DNA of 64,000 bases, taken from contig OX637800.1 of NCBI GenBank assembly GCA_951802425.1, forward strand, positions 1,488,001 through 1,552,000, in the 5' to 3' direction. Made by a program: the position numbers and the translations under genes. The DNA comes from Clavaria fumosa. Lineage: Eukaryota; Basidiomycota; Agaricomycetes; Agaricales; Clavariaceae. A model generated the notes under the pieces. It saw nothing but the letters and a program-made list of their open reading frames with translations. It was not told where the DNA came from and searched no databases. This document shows, in pieces, positions 35,801 to 46,862 of this stretch (within the stretch, counting starts at the first letter, position 1; every line of letters begins with the position of its first letter).

Positions 35801-38051
35801 ATGCCGTTCACCGTCTCCTTCAGGTCCAGAATCTCGCCGCGCACATCGACCTCGATCTTCTTAGTCAAGTCGCCGCCCGCCACGGCTTTCGTCACCTCCG
35901 CGATGGACCGCACTTGGTTGGTGAGGTTCATGGCCATCAGGTTCACGTTGTCCGTGAGTACCTGCGGGGCGCAAGGACTCAGTCCAAACCACAGAGATGG
36001 TTACGCTGATAAAAGCACCTTCCACATCCCTTGCACATCCGGCACGAACGCCTGCCCACCCAGTATGCCCTCCATCCCGACCTCCAGACTGACTCGCGTC
36101 ACCTCGTTTGCAAGCGTGTTCAGCTGGGCCACCATGGAGTTGACCGTCATCTTCAAGTCCAGCATCTCGCCCTGCACATCGACATTGACGACCTTGCTCA
36201 GGTCACCCAACGCCACGGCCTTCGTCACCTCGGAGATGGAGCGCACTTGGTCGGTCAGATTGGAGGCCATTTTCTGTGTTCAGAAGAGAAACACCAGCCG
36301 TGAACAACAGACACACAAAGAACAATACCAGCAACACAATCGCGTACGTTCACGTTCCTCGTCAGATCCGCCCATGTCCCTTGCACGCCCTCCACCTTGG
36401 CCTGACCACCCAAGATACCCTGGGTTCCTACCTCCAATGCGACTCGCGTGACCTCACTGGCGAACGCGCTCAATTGGTCAACCATAGAGTTGACGGTGCC
36501 CTTGAGGGTGCTCATTTCGCCCTCAACGCTGATCTCGATCTTCTGGGTCAGGTCACCCTTGGCGACGGCCGTTGTCACCTTCGCGATAGAGCGCACTTGA
36601 TCCGTCAGCGAGGCGCACATCCGGTTGACCTTCCGGCGTGACTCGGTGAAGGGAAAAGACACAAAGGGCGGCAGCTGCCACTCACATTTCGAACCAGCTC
36701 ATACCAGACACCTTCTACGTCGGGAACGTGTGCCTGGCCTCCCAGCTTGCCCTGACTTCCTACTTCCAGCGTGACCCGCGTGACCTCCGCAGCGAGCGCC
36801 CGCAAGCGGACTACCATGCCGTTGACCGTGTTCTTCAAGTCCAGTATCTCGCCCCGTGCGTCGACTTCGATCTGCTTTGACAGATCTCCGAGCGCGACGG
36901 CTTTGGTGACCTTGGCGATAGACCGCACTTGGGAGGTAAGATTCGCAGCGAGATTGTTGACGACACCGGTGAGTTCGCGCCAGGTACCCTCGACGTCCAG
37001 TACGAGAGCTTGTCCACCCAGTTTGCTAGAAAGAATCGACAGATTGAGCGGGTCCCAAGATGGGATGGTGATAGACACTTACCCTTCCGTTCCGACTTCT
37101 TGGCTGACCCTGGTGACTTCCTTTGCGAATTGTCCGAGCTTATCGACCTGGAAAACAACGAGAATGAATAGATGAAAAAAGAACTGCGGATTTGGAGCAT
37201 ACCATAGTGTTGATGACGTCCTTGAGCTGAACCATGACTACGCCTTGCACGGGTACGGTGATCTTTTGGCTCAGATCGCCTCTAGCAACGGCGTTGCAAA
37301 CCCTAGCCACGTCCTGAACCTGGGCCTTTAAGAGCCTCAGCTCCTCAATAGCGCTCATTCCGCTCTCAAACGCAGCAATCGCCAACGGACCGGGCGGGAC
37401 CACGAGAGGACTCCCATCCGGGGACAAGCCTGCGGTGGCGGCGGTCACCTTGGACATGGTGAGGCTGTCTGTAATAGTTTTGTTGCAGGTGGGACAGCGG
37501 GTACGCTCTGTGTGAGAAGACGGGGGTGCCGAGAGAGGTCCTATAATGTGCGTGCGGAGGCGAGGGAACATCTGAGAAGGATCGAGGCCTGTGGGCACGC
37601 CGTCGAGGGAGATGGACATGGGGGCCCGTGAAATGGAAGGTGCCGGAACACCAGCGCCGTCGGGTGAGTCCAGGTTGCTAGAGTTTTCCGATTCGGAGGT
37701 CGGGAGAGAACCCATAGATGGCGTACCCAAGAAAGACGACTTGGGAGAAGAGTTGGAGGATGTTATGATGATGTCGTCGGCTGAGTTCCGTCTGCTGCCT
37801 ACATCGTGGCCGTTGTCAGTTTTCCAGTGGCGAGGCGTAGTGAGGAGGGCTAGTTTCTCCTCTGCAGCATATGCGCGACGCGCGATCGCGCTGAGGGAGC
37901 GGAGGATAGAATCTGTCTGCCAATCAGACTTGCCGGAGTATTGCGGGACTGGTACAGGAGTCGGACTGAGTTCATAGATGGAGAGGAGGGCGATGAGATG
38001 AGAAAGGAAAGCCTCAGTGGAGTCGCTCATCGCAGCAGAGAGTGCCGTCAT
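32878..38051 (-). CDS. Group III hybrid histidine kinase with seven HAMP repeats (Nik1/Os-1 type)
   Basis: This is a cytosolic hybrid sensor kinase feeding the HOG MAP-kinase phosphorelay; family members sense osmotic stress and are the target of phenylpyrrole and dicarboximide fungicides. Eighteen exons close in phase to 1,384 residues (start ATG 38051; an in-frame ATG at 38030 is possible). A Ser/Pro-rich N-terminal part is followed by seven HAMP units (cores such as [12 protein letters not shown] and [10 protein letters not shown]). The HisKA motif is [17 protein letters not shown] (H870). The ATPase motifs are N-box [34 protein letters not shown] and [13 protein letters not shown]. The receiver has AEDN, MDVSMP (phospho-acceptor D1291), LTAHA and TKPL. 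The end reads [19 protein letters not shown] with a short tail. No membrane segment is visible. All key residues are present. Confidence 0.94.
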
Positions 38052-39120
38052 CGTTAGGGTCGACGAGCACGATAAGGAAAGCAAACGAAGCGGCGAGCAA
38101 ACGAACGGGAAAAGAGAACAATTTCCTTACCGCTAATTTGCTGCGAGAGATTGCATATTATTACGTAATAAAACAGTCATTTTTTTGACTCCAAAAGACG
38201 CAGCCTCTTTCTCTCTCTCTCCGAGTTTCAGTCGTTGCAGTTGCCCTGGACATGACCAGAGGGCGACGACGCAGTCTTTCACAGCCAACAGCATGAGACG
38301 AATTACCACTACCACATCACAGCGTCCTGGTCCTGGCACTGGGATTAACTTTATTGCGCTCCACACAGCTAACCGCCGCACAAAAACTAGCTTTTACAAT
38401 GAATAGCGCATTAGCTTGTCGGACGATACCAAAACTATATTTCTGTCTGTCATCATCCCAGGCTACAGATGAGATCCCACAAGCACCTCGATGGCGGAGG
38501 ACCCTCTTCGCAACGACCCCCAAGCTCCGACGGGGTCTCCTGATTTGGTTCGCGGATTTCTTCAATGCGAATTGGCACCGTTTCGACGACGTTTCCGACC
38601 CTGCTCCACAAAAAATGATCTGTTCCATGTCACGTGGCAACACTTGGCATACGTAATCGAAATTCAGCAGGCACGCGCGGAAATTCGGGGTCGAGATTTG
38701 GGGTAACATGAATTCCCTGCATCTGCATTTGCACCTCGAAATCTCAATTGCACGACACAGTCGGGCTGAGCGTGAGGCAAGTCGATTTATGCTTCAGGAC
38801 AACCAAATCAAAAATGGTCGATGGCCATCAGTTGTGGAGCGTACACATGACCCCACTTACCAGGGCAAGCGCGTAAATTGCTGCGGCGGCGGGTGCGATC
38901 CGGTCGCTGACCTCCTAATAACTCTCTCGCACGTCCCTTTCTCATCAGCCAACTACCGCATTCATACTTCGATCATCGGTCACTGAGAAAGGGCATGATC
39001 TATTCACGTTCGGACCTGAATGTGGGGTTTCGAGCAGAGCATTCTTTTGGCTGTCATGTCTGGAATTGCCATATTTGATTTTGAATTCAAAAATGTTGCT
39101 CATGTGAACTTAAAGTATAT
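38052..39120. promoter_or_regulatory. Upstream region of the histidine kinase, no gene recognised
   Basis: About 650 bp of CpG-containing unique DNA lie immediately upstream of the kinase start, with a TC-rich tract near 38203-38232. Short frames on both strands have no motifs. After about 39000 CpG disappears and the repeat island begins. Confidence 0.4.
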
Positions 39121-39130
39121 ATAATATATT

Positions 39131-39202
39131 TGGCTGTGTAGTCCAGTGGTAAAGATTCCATCATGCTCTCATGCAGTGTGCAGGTTCAAAACTCTGCTGT
39201 GA
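39131..39202 (+). repeat. tRNA-like sequence, probably a SINE head
   Basis: The segment contains an A-box-like TAGTCCAGTGG (39139-39149) and, about 35 nt later, a B-box-like GGTTCAAAACTC (39183-39194), the spacing of an internal RNA polymerase III promoter. The B box fits GGTTCGAAACTC after CpG decay. The 5' GGCTGTG has no complementary 3' acceptor strand, so it is not a functional tRNA. The boundaries of a longer element were not found. Confidence 0.5.
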
Positions 39203-40150
39203 ACTTTGTTTTCTCACTGTTAGGGCTTGTTCTGTCTCATAAGTAGTGTTAGTAGTTGATTTGTTGGTGACCAAATGTTTGAACTCATGAAGGCCAATCA
39301 ACTGTTGAGCATAATTGAGAATACTCAGTCTCAGGAGGTTGTTAAGCAAAGTGTAGAGGAAGGAATAGATGATTTGGAAAGTGAAGAGTGTCATTGAAGG
39401 GTTGTGAATGATGGCATAAGTATGGGGGAATGGATCAGTGAAGGCAATGACTTTGCCAATGTTGAGGGGAACCTAGAGGGGTTTCAAAAAGTTAGTACCA
39501 AGATGGGAAGAGAGAATACTTAGGTGCATGAGTGTATACAAGTGTGGAGAATGAGTTAGAAAAAAGTAAGGTTTGTCTTGGTGTTGTTGAAGTCACCAAG
39601 TGAGACAAGACCTATCAATCACGTAGGTTTGAAGCTCAAAGGGTGTACTAGCCTCAAGCTTAAACCAAAGTGTATCAATATCAAGTCTAGAGTACTGCAA
39701 ATACCTGCAAGACTTATATATGTGTGTCATAGGTGCATAACTACTTTGGGTAAGTACAAAAGTATCCAGGTAATGGAACTATAGTAGTTTACTGTAGTTG
39801 TAAGGTAACTATTTGTGTGTACTACTAAGGTCATGAGGGGTTCAGGAAGCATGCAGAAGGTCACAAGCCTGACCAGTCATGGGTCACATCTTACATAAAT
39901 AATCATTTACATAGTTGTAACTACAGGGGGATCCTTGGATCATAGATAAGGTAGTTAAGAACTACTATAGATGAAGAATGAAGGATATTTGAAGTGCATA
40001 CACAGCTGACTGATGGTGGCACATTGAGTGTTAAGGTCATGACATCATGAGGTGAGTCACATGAGTGATACTAGTGATGTGGGTGACCTTGGGTGAGATA
40101 TCATGTGAGTAATGCTTGTAACATGGATAAGCTAATGGTGCTGTGCAGTA
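39203..40150. other. CpG-free AT/TG-rich repeat DNA, no gene
   Basis: By eye there is almost no CpG, and CA/TG dinucleotides are in excess. No family motif appears in any frame. Old, methylated transposon sequence is the likely content. Confidence 0.4.
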
Positions 40151-40434
40151 TGTCACATGCAAGATGAAGAGATTGTGCCACAGTGTGTCATACATAATAT
40201 TGGAGGGTCAGACAGTGAATAATATGAAGATGGGGTCAAGGGAAATTGAATGAGTGTGGACGCATAGTCATGAGTATGGTAGGGATGCATAGGTTGTTGT
40301 TGGAGGTTCAGAAGGTGGTGGGAGGTGTTGGGAGGTACATGAAGGGATATGTAAGCTTGTTGGAGGGCACAAGAGGGTCTGTAGGTGTTTGTATGCACAA
40401 TTACTGTAAGATTGGAAGAATGAGTGGATCCTGA
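40151..40434 (-). repeat. Probable LTR of a second LTR-element family (outer boundary uncertain)
   Basis: At 40428-40434 the plus strand ends atcctgaca, preceding tctaccctccc. Read on the minus strand this is a purine-rich GGGAGGGTAGA tract followed by TGTCAGGAT, the polypurine-tract/LTR junction pattern seen at the intact element (57.5 kb) and at 44437. The LTR body differs from that family. Its outer end could not be located, so the left boundary is nominal. Confidence 0.4.
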
Positions 40435-41735
40435 CATCTACCCTCCCTTCAAGCCTTGAGCCCTGCAAGAGTGGTGAATCACCACTCTTGGACTTTTTCC
40501 TAAATCCAACCACCATGGTCCCATTGAACATCCTAAAGTGCAAAGAAACCAGACTTGAGCACAAATTGTGCATCTTCAATGAGAGAGAGGCAGGAATTGA
40601 TGAGGCATTTTGGTCCAGGCCTTGGTCATGCAGGTGAAGAACAGGTGTGATATGCATGTATGCAGGAGGAGGCCACAAGGCATGGTGAGGTGGCAGGTAA
40701 CCTTGTGGGTGCAATGGGTCCATCACCCACAGAATTTTTGAAAGCATGGAAGAAAATTGGGTCAGTGAAAGAGAATAAAGCGTAGAATTGGATGGAACAA
40801 GAGGTGCATAGCAGTGTTTCTCATTCCCATTTGTCTTTCTCATTTGATGAATTGTAAGATTGCAACAATTGTGTTGCAAAAGGCTGGCAGTGTGAGTGGG
40901 TTCAAGATTTTTGTTGATGGTGCATCAAGAGTGAGTATGGCTGGGATGATGCAAGGATTGACAAGGTGCTGAAGCATGCAGAGGGATTGGCAATGGTAGT
41001 GTCAATGACCCCAATGGTCATGAGTGGGGCAAGGACAGTGTGTCCTGTCCTACCAATGCCAGAGAGCCCATCATGGCCAATGCATGGGAAACAAACAAGG
41101 ACCGGGTCACAGTTGCTGATTCCTGGTCCATCAACATCAAGAAGGCAGGCTGCAGGGGAGTTGTCATTGTTGGGAGGATTTGCACTGACACCAGAGCCAG
41201 CACTGGTGCTGAAGAAGTTGTGGACAATGAAGGAGAAGCTAGCAGATGTGGAGCCATGGCTCTTGTTGGCCTGAAGGTGCATGAAGTGACACAGAAGAAG
41301 TTGTATGAGGACATAGATGAGCAGGAAAAAGTCTATGCCCATTTGAAAAACAAGTTTGCAGCACAGCAGGTGAAGATGGTGGAGTTGAAGCAAGAAGTGG
41401 AGGTGAAGGCAGAGGTGGAGAATGAGAAGGAGTTGGTAAGGCTGAGGGAGGAGCTAGTGGAGATGAAGAAGAAGGTTGCAGGGACATCAGTCCCAAAGTC
41501 TTTTCTTTCTTTCTTTCCATTAAACTCCTGTTGGGGCTTTGCCCTATGTCAGAGTACACTACTGGGTTGTACATTCGCTTGTGCTGTAATCTATGTCTGA
41601 ACAATGGCTTTGGGTTGCTGAGCAAGCTCCATTGCACATGGGTGCTTGAAATTACTTAAGAATGGGGCAGAGCTGGGTGCATTAAAAACCCCCTGTGGGG
41701 GAAAAGCTACCAGGTGTCAATCAAAAGCTATTGGG
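40435..41735. other. CpG-poor sequence with one coiled-coil-like frame
   Basis: A plus-strand frame of 186 codons (41040-41600) contains a Glu/Lys-rich helix-like run, with VEVKAEVENEKELVRLREEL near its middle. I do not recognise it. Flanking LTR-type signals and the CpG deficit suggest a decayed retroelement interior rather than a host gene. Confidence 0.35.
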
Positions 41736-42930
41736 GCACATCGTGGCAAGGCGGAGCGAGGCAAGGCGAGGCAGGACACAGTAAGGCGAAGCAAGATGTG
41801 GCAAGGCGAGGTGTGTTGAGTTGATGTTAGGATTGCTTACATAAGCCATCCCAAAGAGGAGTTATGGAGAAACTGGGGAGGGTTGTTGGAAGGTCACATG
41901 ACCTGTGGCTGTGGTCAGATTACATAATTGTAAGATCACATGACCTGGGCTTGGGCACGTCACATGACCCAAGGGGTCTGAGTGTGGGAACATCAGCAAG
42001 TGCCGGGGCTCTCGCTATAAGTACTTCATTGATTCCCTTTTTGTACTCTTTTCCCCTTATCTTAGTATTGTTGTCATGACCTTAAGTTGTGTGAGACCCA
42101 GTCTGATAGTTGAGGTGAGGTGAGGTGGAGCGAGGCGAGGTGGGGCAGAGTGAGGCAAGGCAAGGTGCATTGAGTTGAGGCAAGGCAAGGCACAGCGAGG
42201 CCAGGTGCGGTGAGGCGCTGTGAGGCCAGGCGAAGCGAGGCACTGCGAGGCCAGGCAGAGTGAGGCAAGGCCAGGCCAGGCCAGGCGGAGTGAGGCAAGG
42301 CCAGGCCAGGCCAGGCGGAGCAAGGCCAGGCCAGGCCAGGCGGAGTGAGGCAAGGCCAGGCCAGGCCAGGCGGAGCAAGGCCAGGCCAGGCCAGGCGGAG
42401 CAAGGCCAGGCCAGGCCAGGCGGAGCAAGGCCAGGCCAGGCCAGGCAGAGCAAGGCCAGGCGAGGCGGGGCGAGGCAGGGCGAGGCCAGGCGGGGCGGGG
42501 CAGGGCGAGGCCAGGCGAGGCGAGGCACGGCAGGGCGAGGCGGGGCGAGGCCAGGCCAGGCGGGGCGAGACCAGGCCAGGCGGAGCGAGGCAAGGCCAGG
42601 TGGGGCGAGACCAGGCCAGGCAGAGCGAGGCAAGGCGAGGCGGGGCCAGGCCAGGCGGGGCGGGGCGGGGCGGGGCGGGGCCAGGCCAGGCGAGGCGGAG
42701 CGAGGCCAGGCAAGGCCAGGCAAGGCAGGGCCAGGCCAGGCGGAGTGAGGCCAGGCGGGGCGAGGCCAGGCGGAGCAAGGCAGGGCGAGGCGAGGTGGAG
42801 TGAGGTGAGGCGGGGCGAGGCAATGGCAGGGCGGGGTGAGGCAATGGCAGGGCAGGGTGACGGTAGGGTGGGGCAGGTAGGGGCAAAGCGACAGCGGGGC
42901 AGAGCGGGGCAACGGTGGAGCATGGCAATG
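41736..42930 (+). repeat. GC-rich AGGC/GGCCAGGCGGAG minisatellite
   Basis: The tract consists of short interlocked motifs such as ggccaggccaggcggagcaa and aggcgaggcgg. A clean array of ~29-30-bp units runs near 42250-42460, with degraded flanks. It begins at about 41740 and continues after the solo LTR at 41825-42108, so the LTR inserted into it. Long frames exist in all three minus-strand phases (rich in Leu/Ala/Pro/Trp), as expected for a stop-free repeat and not for a gene. It retains CpG, unlike its neighbourhood. Confidence 0.85.
41825..42108 (+). mobile_element. Solo LTR (gypsy family of the 57-63 kb element) with TSD gttga
   Basis: The LTR starts TGTTAGGATTGC, ends GTCTGATA, and is flanked on both sides by gttga (41820-41824 and 42109-42113), a 5-bp target-site duplication. 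It aligns through its length with the intact LTRs, including the TCACxTGACC repeats, the TATAAG promoter area and the CCCCTTATxTTAGTAT segment. No internal sequence is present, so it arose by LTR-LTR recombination. Its former CACGTG sites mostly read CACATG. Confidence 0.88.
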
Positions 42931-43720
42931 GTGGGGTGAAGGTGGAGCGATGACTTGCATGGGCTGTTGTTGCTGATTCTTGGCTTGTGAGATGAATGTG
43001 GTGAACAATGTTATCAATGACAGTGAGGGAAGAACAGAGCAGAGCCAGCGCTGCTCATTGGTGTTTGCAGTAATGATGATGGTTGAAGAAGAAGAAGCCC
43101 TCCAAAGATTGATTTGGAGAGCAAGCTCAGCAACAAGTCACAGAGCCGATGAAGAAAATGGTGTGGGTGGAGAAGTCAGCAAGGGAAGTGGAGTTGGAAC
43201 AGAGATTGGTGGTGGTAGAGCATGAGTTGGAGGAGGCAAGGGCAGTAGGTAAAGGTGAGTTTCCAATGGTAATTTGGTGTTTGATGTCCCACTAAACTTG
43301 CATGAAGGGGAAAGAAGTGGAGGGGACATGGAGAGAGTCTCAATGGGTACCCACATCCAAGGTTGTGGATGCAGAGGTTGTGGAATTGAGGGAGCAGGCA
43401 GAGGGAGTGGAGAGTGTGTTTGAAGCTCTCCAAGGTGAATGGCAAGGTAAGTAATTGTTTTATCTTTCCACATTGTGAACTGATTTTTGACTTTGTCTAG
43501 ACCAAGAGGCCAAGTTACCCTTAACTTATTCACTCATCCAACCCTCCATACTATGCACAACATGCCCTGACATGATTTCTTCACCTTGCATGTGACATGC
43601 TGCATAGCCCATGGGTGTTATCTACATTACCAGCATTATTTATGTGATAACCCACCCAAGTTCACCTGCATCACCCATGTCACTAGTATCACTCATGTGA
43701 TTCACCTCATGACACCAATG
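42931..43720. other. CpG-poor stretch without a recognised gene
   Basis: Short frames with Pro- or Glu-rich composition occur on both strands but lack motifs. It lies between the minisatellite and the gypsy relic and is probably repeat-derived. Confidence 0.35.
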
Positions 43721-44436
43721 TCAACCACCTACAGGATGACTGGGCTGAATGGCTGGCTACTGCAGAATTTGCCCTGAATAACTGTGTGCATTCCAGCACC
43801 AAACACACTCCCTTCTATTTGGAATACAGATGTCACCTGTGGAATGGAGGAATCCAGAGCCCCTCAGAAGTTAATCCTGCAGCAGATGAGTGGATGGCCA
43901 AGCTCCAAGGAATTGATGGAGAAGGCTGCTGCAGCCATGAAAAGGGTTACAATTCCAGCAATGCCCTGAGCCAGAATTATGAGAAGGAAAACCTTGTATG
44001 GCTAGACACTTGCAACCTGAAGATGGACCAGCCTAACAAGAAGCTTGACAGTAAGTGTGCCAGACCTTTTGTCATCATGGAAAAGGTTGGGCCTGGTGGA
44101 TATTGGCTTAAACTCCCTCATGCCTGGCATCCATCCTGTCTTCAATGAGTCATTACTCACTCCCTACCTTGCCCTCTCCTTGCCTTCCACCACCTCCCCC
44201 TGCCACAATTGAGGATGATCACTTGGAGTATGACATTGAATTGATTCTTGATGTCAAGAAGGTCAGATGCAGGGTGAAGTACTGGTGAAGTGGTTGGGAT
44301 ACCCAACAGAAGAGAACACCTGGGAGCCACACAGGAATCTCACTAATGTGACACTGCTACTCCAGGATTGCTTCTGTGCACACCCCAACAAGGCAAAGCT
44401 GGCAGATCAGGATGCCCAGCCTTAAGAGGAGGGCCA
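43721..44436 (+). mobile_element. Decayed gypsy relic: integrase C-terminus and chromodomain
   Basis: The plus-strand translation follows the end of the intact pol at 57.5-58.2 kb. It reads W-A-E-W-like start, HTPFYLEYRCHLWNGGI, PSEVNPAADEWMAKL, LVWLDTCNLKMDQPNKKLD, then in broken frames a chromodomain-like stretch with ENTWEPHRN-type residues. Frameshifts and stops are present. A purine tract (agaggaggg, about 44425-44433) directly precedes the LTR at 44437. The rest of the element is missing. Confidence 0.82.
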
Positions 44437-44708
44437 TGTCAGGATCACTTACCTAAGCCATCCAAAAAAGGGGTTGTGGGGGAGCTGGGAAGATCATGGG
44501 AAAGTCACATGACCCACACAGAAATTCAGACTATGTAACCTAGGCCATTTGCACATCACATCCAAAGGTTTGAGCATGGGAACACTGGCAAGTCCCAGGG
44601 CTGCAAGTATATATACTTCCACTCCCTCACTTTTGTACCCTTTCCCCTTATGTTTATATTGTCATCATGACCTCACCATTAGCTTGAGTGAGACTGAGTC
44701 TGATGACA
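44437..44708 (+). mobile_element. 3' LTR of the gypsy relic
   Basis: It starts TGTCAGGATCACTTAC and ends CTGATGACA. It has the same internal landmarks as the 41825 and 54814 LTRs (TCACATGACCC, TATATATAC box near 44610, CCCCTTATGTTTATATTGTCATCATGACC). It directly follows the polypurine tract of the relic, so it is the downstream LTR of that copy rather than a solo LTR. Confidence 0.8.
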
Positions 44709-45104
44709 CATGTTGAGGCTGCAGTCTCATTCCATTCTGCATCTATCTAGTAGTTTGCTTCTCCAAAACCAGACCCCAACTGGACTCCACTCCCATCTCT
44801 GTGCTGCCTGACTTTGACCTTGCCATTCCAACCAGACCTTGACAAATACCCTATATCTGACACCCCAGGTTTTCTAACCCTGCCATTCACTAGAGAGGAT
44901 TCAGGAGACATGTGAGAGGATCCATAAGTTTGCAGGAAGATGTTAAAGAGTTCATGAATGACTGGAGGAATGAGTTGGCTTGAAAAATGAGTGGGTCATG
45001 ACAGGCTGCTTCACCTTGGAATTCAATAAAAAATCTACCCTCTCCTTGGTCCAACTTGAGCACCCACCTTGGACATAAGATGATGGCATAATGTGTCTTC
45101 ACAG

Positions 45105-45330
45105 CACAAAGATATTGCACAACTCTGCACAACTCTGCACAACTCTGCACAACTCTGCACAACTGCACAACTCTGCATAACTTTGCACAACTGCACAACT
45201 CTGCATAACTTTGCACAACTGCACAACTCTGCACAAGTGTGCATAAGTGTGCACAAGTGTGCACTGCACAAGTTTGCATAAATTTGCACAAGTTTGCATA
45301 AGTGCATGCTTGTGTGCATAAAAATTATGG
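45105..45330 (+). repeat. GCACAACTCT-type short tandem array
   Basis: Ten- to twelve-base units (gcacaactct, later gcataactttgcacaact and gcacaagtgt) follow one another with gradual change from left to right. Three overlapping minus-strand frames rich in Val-Gln-Ser-Cys-Ala are artefacts of this periodicity. Confidence 0.85.
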
Positions 45331-45395
45331 CCAAAAAATGATGCACTTAACAAGATTGTCTAGTTTGGACCTTCATATGGGAGTGTCAACAAATA

Positions 45396-45672
45396 CTGTA
45401 CCATTTAAGTCAATTGACCAGTGAGTGTGACACATGACACAATTGACCAGTTGGCAGATTGACCAAAAATGGCTGTGACACCTGCAAAAATTGACCAGCA
45501 TGGCTTTCAAAAATTTCAACAAAATCCTGCAGCAAACCTAATTTGGTAAAAATAGGTTTGGTCTCCTGAATTGACTGTTTGGCTGTGTGATGCGTTACAA
45601 GGTGAAAAATTGACCAAATTTGAGAGGGGTGTGATGTGTGACAGGTCAATTGACTTATAATAAATGGTACAG
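45396..45672. mobile_element. Mariner-type MITE, copy 1 (TA target site)
   Basis: Terminal inverted repeats CTGTACCATTTAAGTCAATTGACC (left) and its near-complement (right) bound 277 bp, with TA on each side (45394-45395, 45673-45674). No transposase is encoded. The same ends occur at 55488-55748, which defines a family. The TA duplication fits Tc1/mariner mobilisation. Confidence 0.82.
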
Positions 45673-45689
45673 TATTATGCAGTGACTGT

Positions 45690-46140
45690 CAGGCTCAAAG
45701 TAGTGAATGAGACTGATTTCAAATGTCTCAGACTCTATACCATGGGCCAACCTTGATACTCTGATTGCCTGTGACGAGCTTGACAAGCTAGTTTTCAAGC
45801 TTCAATGTTCATGTGTGCATACAAATGAGTGTGAGTAATTTGTACCAAAGACTTTCCTGTTCCAGTCGAACCCCTGATACTAAAAGCCATTCGCTAGACG
45901 GCGCGAAAGATGAAACAAGTCATTTCTCACCAAAACTGCTAACGCCCTCCACAGTTCCAACGCAGCTCGTACCATTAATCTCTCCTCGCATTGCTCACCA
46001 ACCGTTGAACTACCACGAGCCTACTACGCTTGCAAATTCTGATGCGTCCCTCCTCTTATACGACGCTGGGTAGCTGTGAAGAAGCCGGTGTTTCCGGAGG
46101 GAGACAGAGGCGTCCAGACATCACGATTGTGTATACACAG
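45690..46140. pseudogene. Rearranged AIG1-like GTPase relic (E)
   Basis: The left part (about 45690-45880) matches, on the minus strand, the G-domain exon and intron region of unit C (compare 52390-52600). The right part (about 45930-46140) matches, on the plus strand, the exon just upstream of the P-loop in unit D (compare 23650-23815), including an RRPDITI-like segment. The two halves face each other, so an inversion breakpoint lies between them. Frames are broken throughout. Confidence 0.72.
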
Positions 46141-46862
46141 TGCAACCGAGAACTATTCAAGAAGTCCGCAGGACTTGATCACTCTGAGCCCCACGAGCAT
46201 CATGTACCGAGGTGAAAGTAAACAAGGCCCAGCTGAGTCGCCAGATGTATACGAGGACCAGCGCAGCAGGAAGACGCTTCGGAATGGCCGCACGTTGGCA
46301 CGCAGGTATAGTCGTTTCACCCAGCAGAAGCCCAGGAAAGAAGCGCGCAGTTTGACTACACGGAGGGTCAACGCCGTGTGCGTTCCGTCAACTCCGCAAA
46401 TATTGCGTCTGGACGTGCCATAGTTTACCTGCCCATAAGCAAAAATTGTGTACTACTGCGCCTGATATGCTGCGATAATTTAGGCACACCGTCGCGATGC
46501 TCCAGAGCATCCGAGGAGATGTCCAGACCACGGATAGCACGCTCCTTTCTTGCGCACAAACGCTAAGTCTTTTTATGAGGGTATTCGCGCGTCTCGGCTC
46601 ATCATGCGACGATCTTGAGTAGCAAACAGGCCTAGGTGGAAGGCAGAAATCCACCCATCTCATACATAAAACAATCTTACTGGAAACAAACATTCCGGGA
46701 AGTGAGCAACTGTATAACGGCCTTGATACCAAAGTTGCATTTTGGTGAGGCAAGTACAGTTAGAAGTAAAAGAACCTAGACTGGAGGCACAAAAGATCAA
46801 TCAAAACGGCCATCGCAGAGACTGCATATGAGAAAAGAATCCCGCCGCTGCCACTGAGTAAT
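46141..46862. other. Spacer without a recognised gene
   Basis: CpG is normal and short frames lack motifs. It follows relic E and holds the 3' flank of GTPase A. Just downstream of the A stop (46860 to 46780, minus) one frame is hydrophobic (GGILFSYAVSAMAVLIDLLCL), which could be an alternative membrane-tail exon of A. Confidence 0.4.

Noticed and set aside
35551..36451. Plus-strand frames of 152-266 codons opposite the histidine kinase
   Set aside because: They mirror the conserved HAMP-coding exons in antisense; the minus-strand exons close in phase with family motifs.
39131..39202. Functional tRNA gene
   Set aside because: A and B boxes are present, but the acceptor arms do not pair and the sequence lies in CpG-decayed repeat DNA.
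41040..41600. Host gene with a coiled coil
   Set aside because: Surrounded by LTR-type signals, no introns or conserved domain, CpG-poor; a decayed retroelement interior is more likely.
42057..43017. Minus-strand frames of 284-311 codons rich in Leu, Ala, Pro and Trp
   Set aside because: Three overlapping frames are open at once because the minisatellite lacks stop codons; there is no start context, intron or homology.
45035..45353. Three overlapping frames with Val-Gln-Ser-Cys-Ala repeats
   Set aside because: Product of the GCACAACTCT tandem array; no gene signal.
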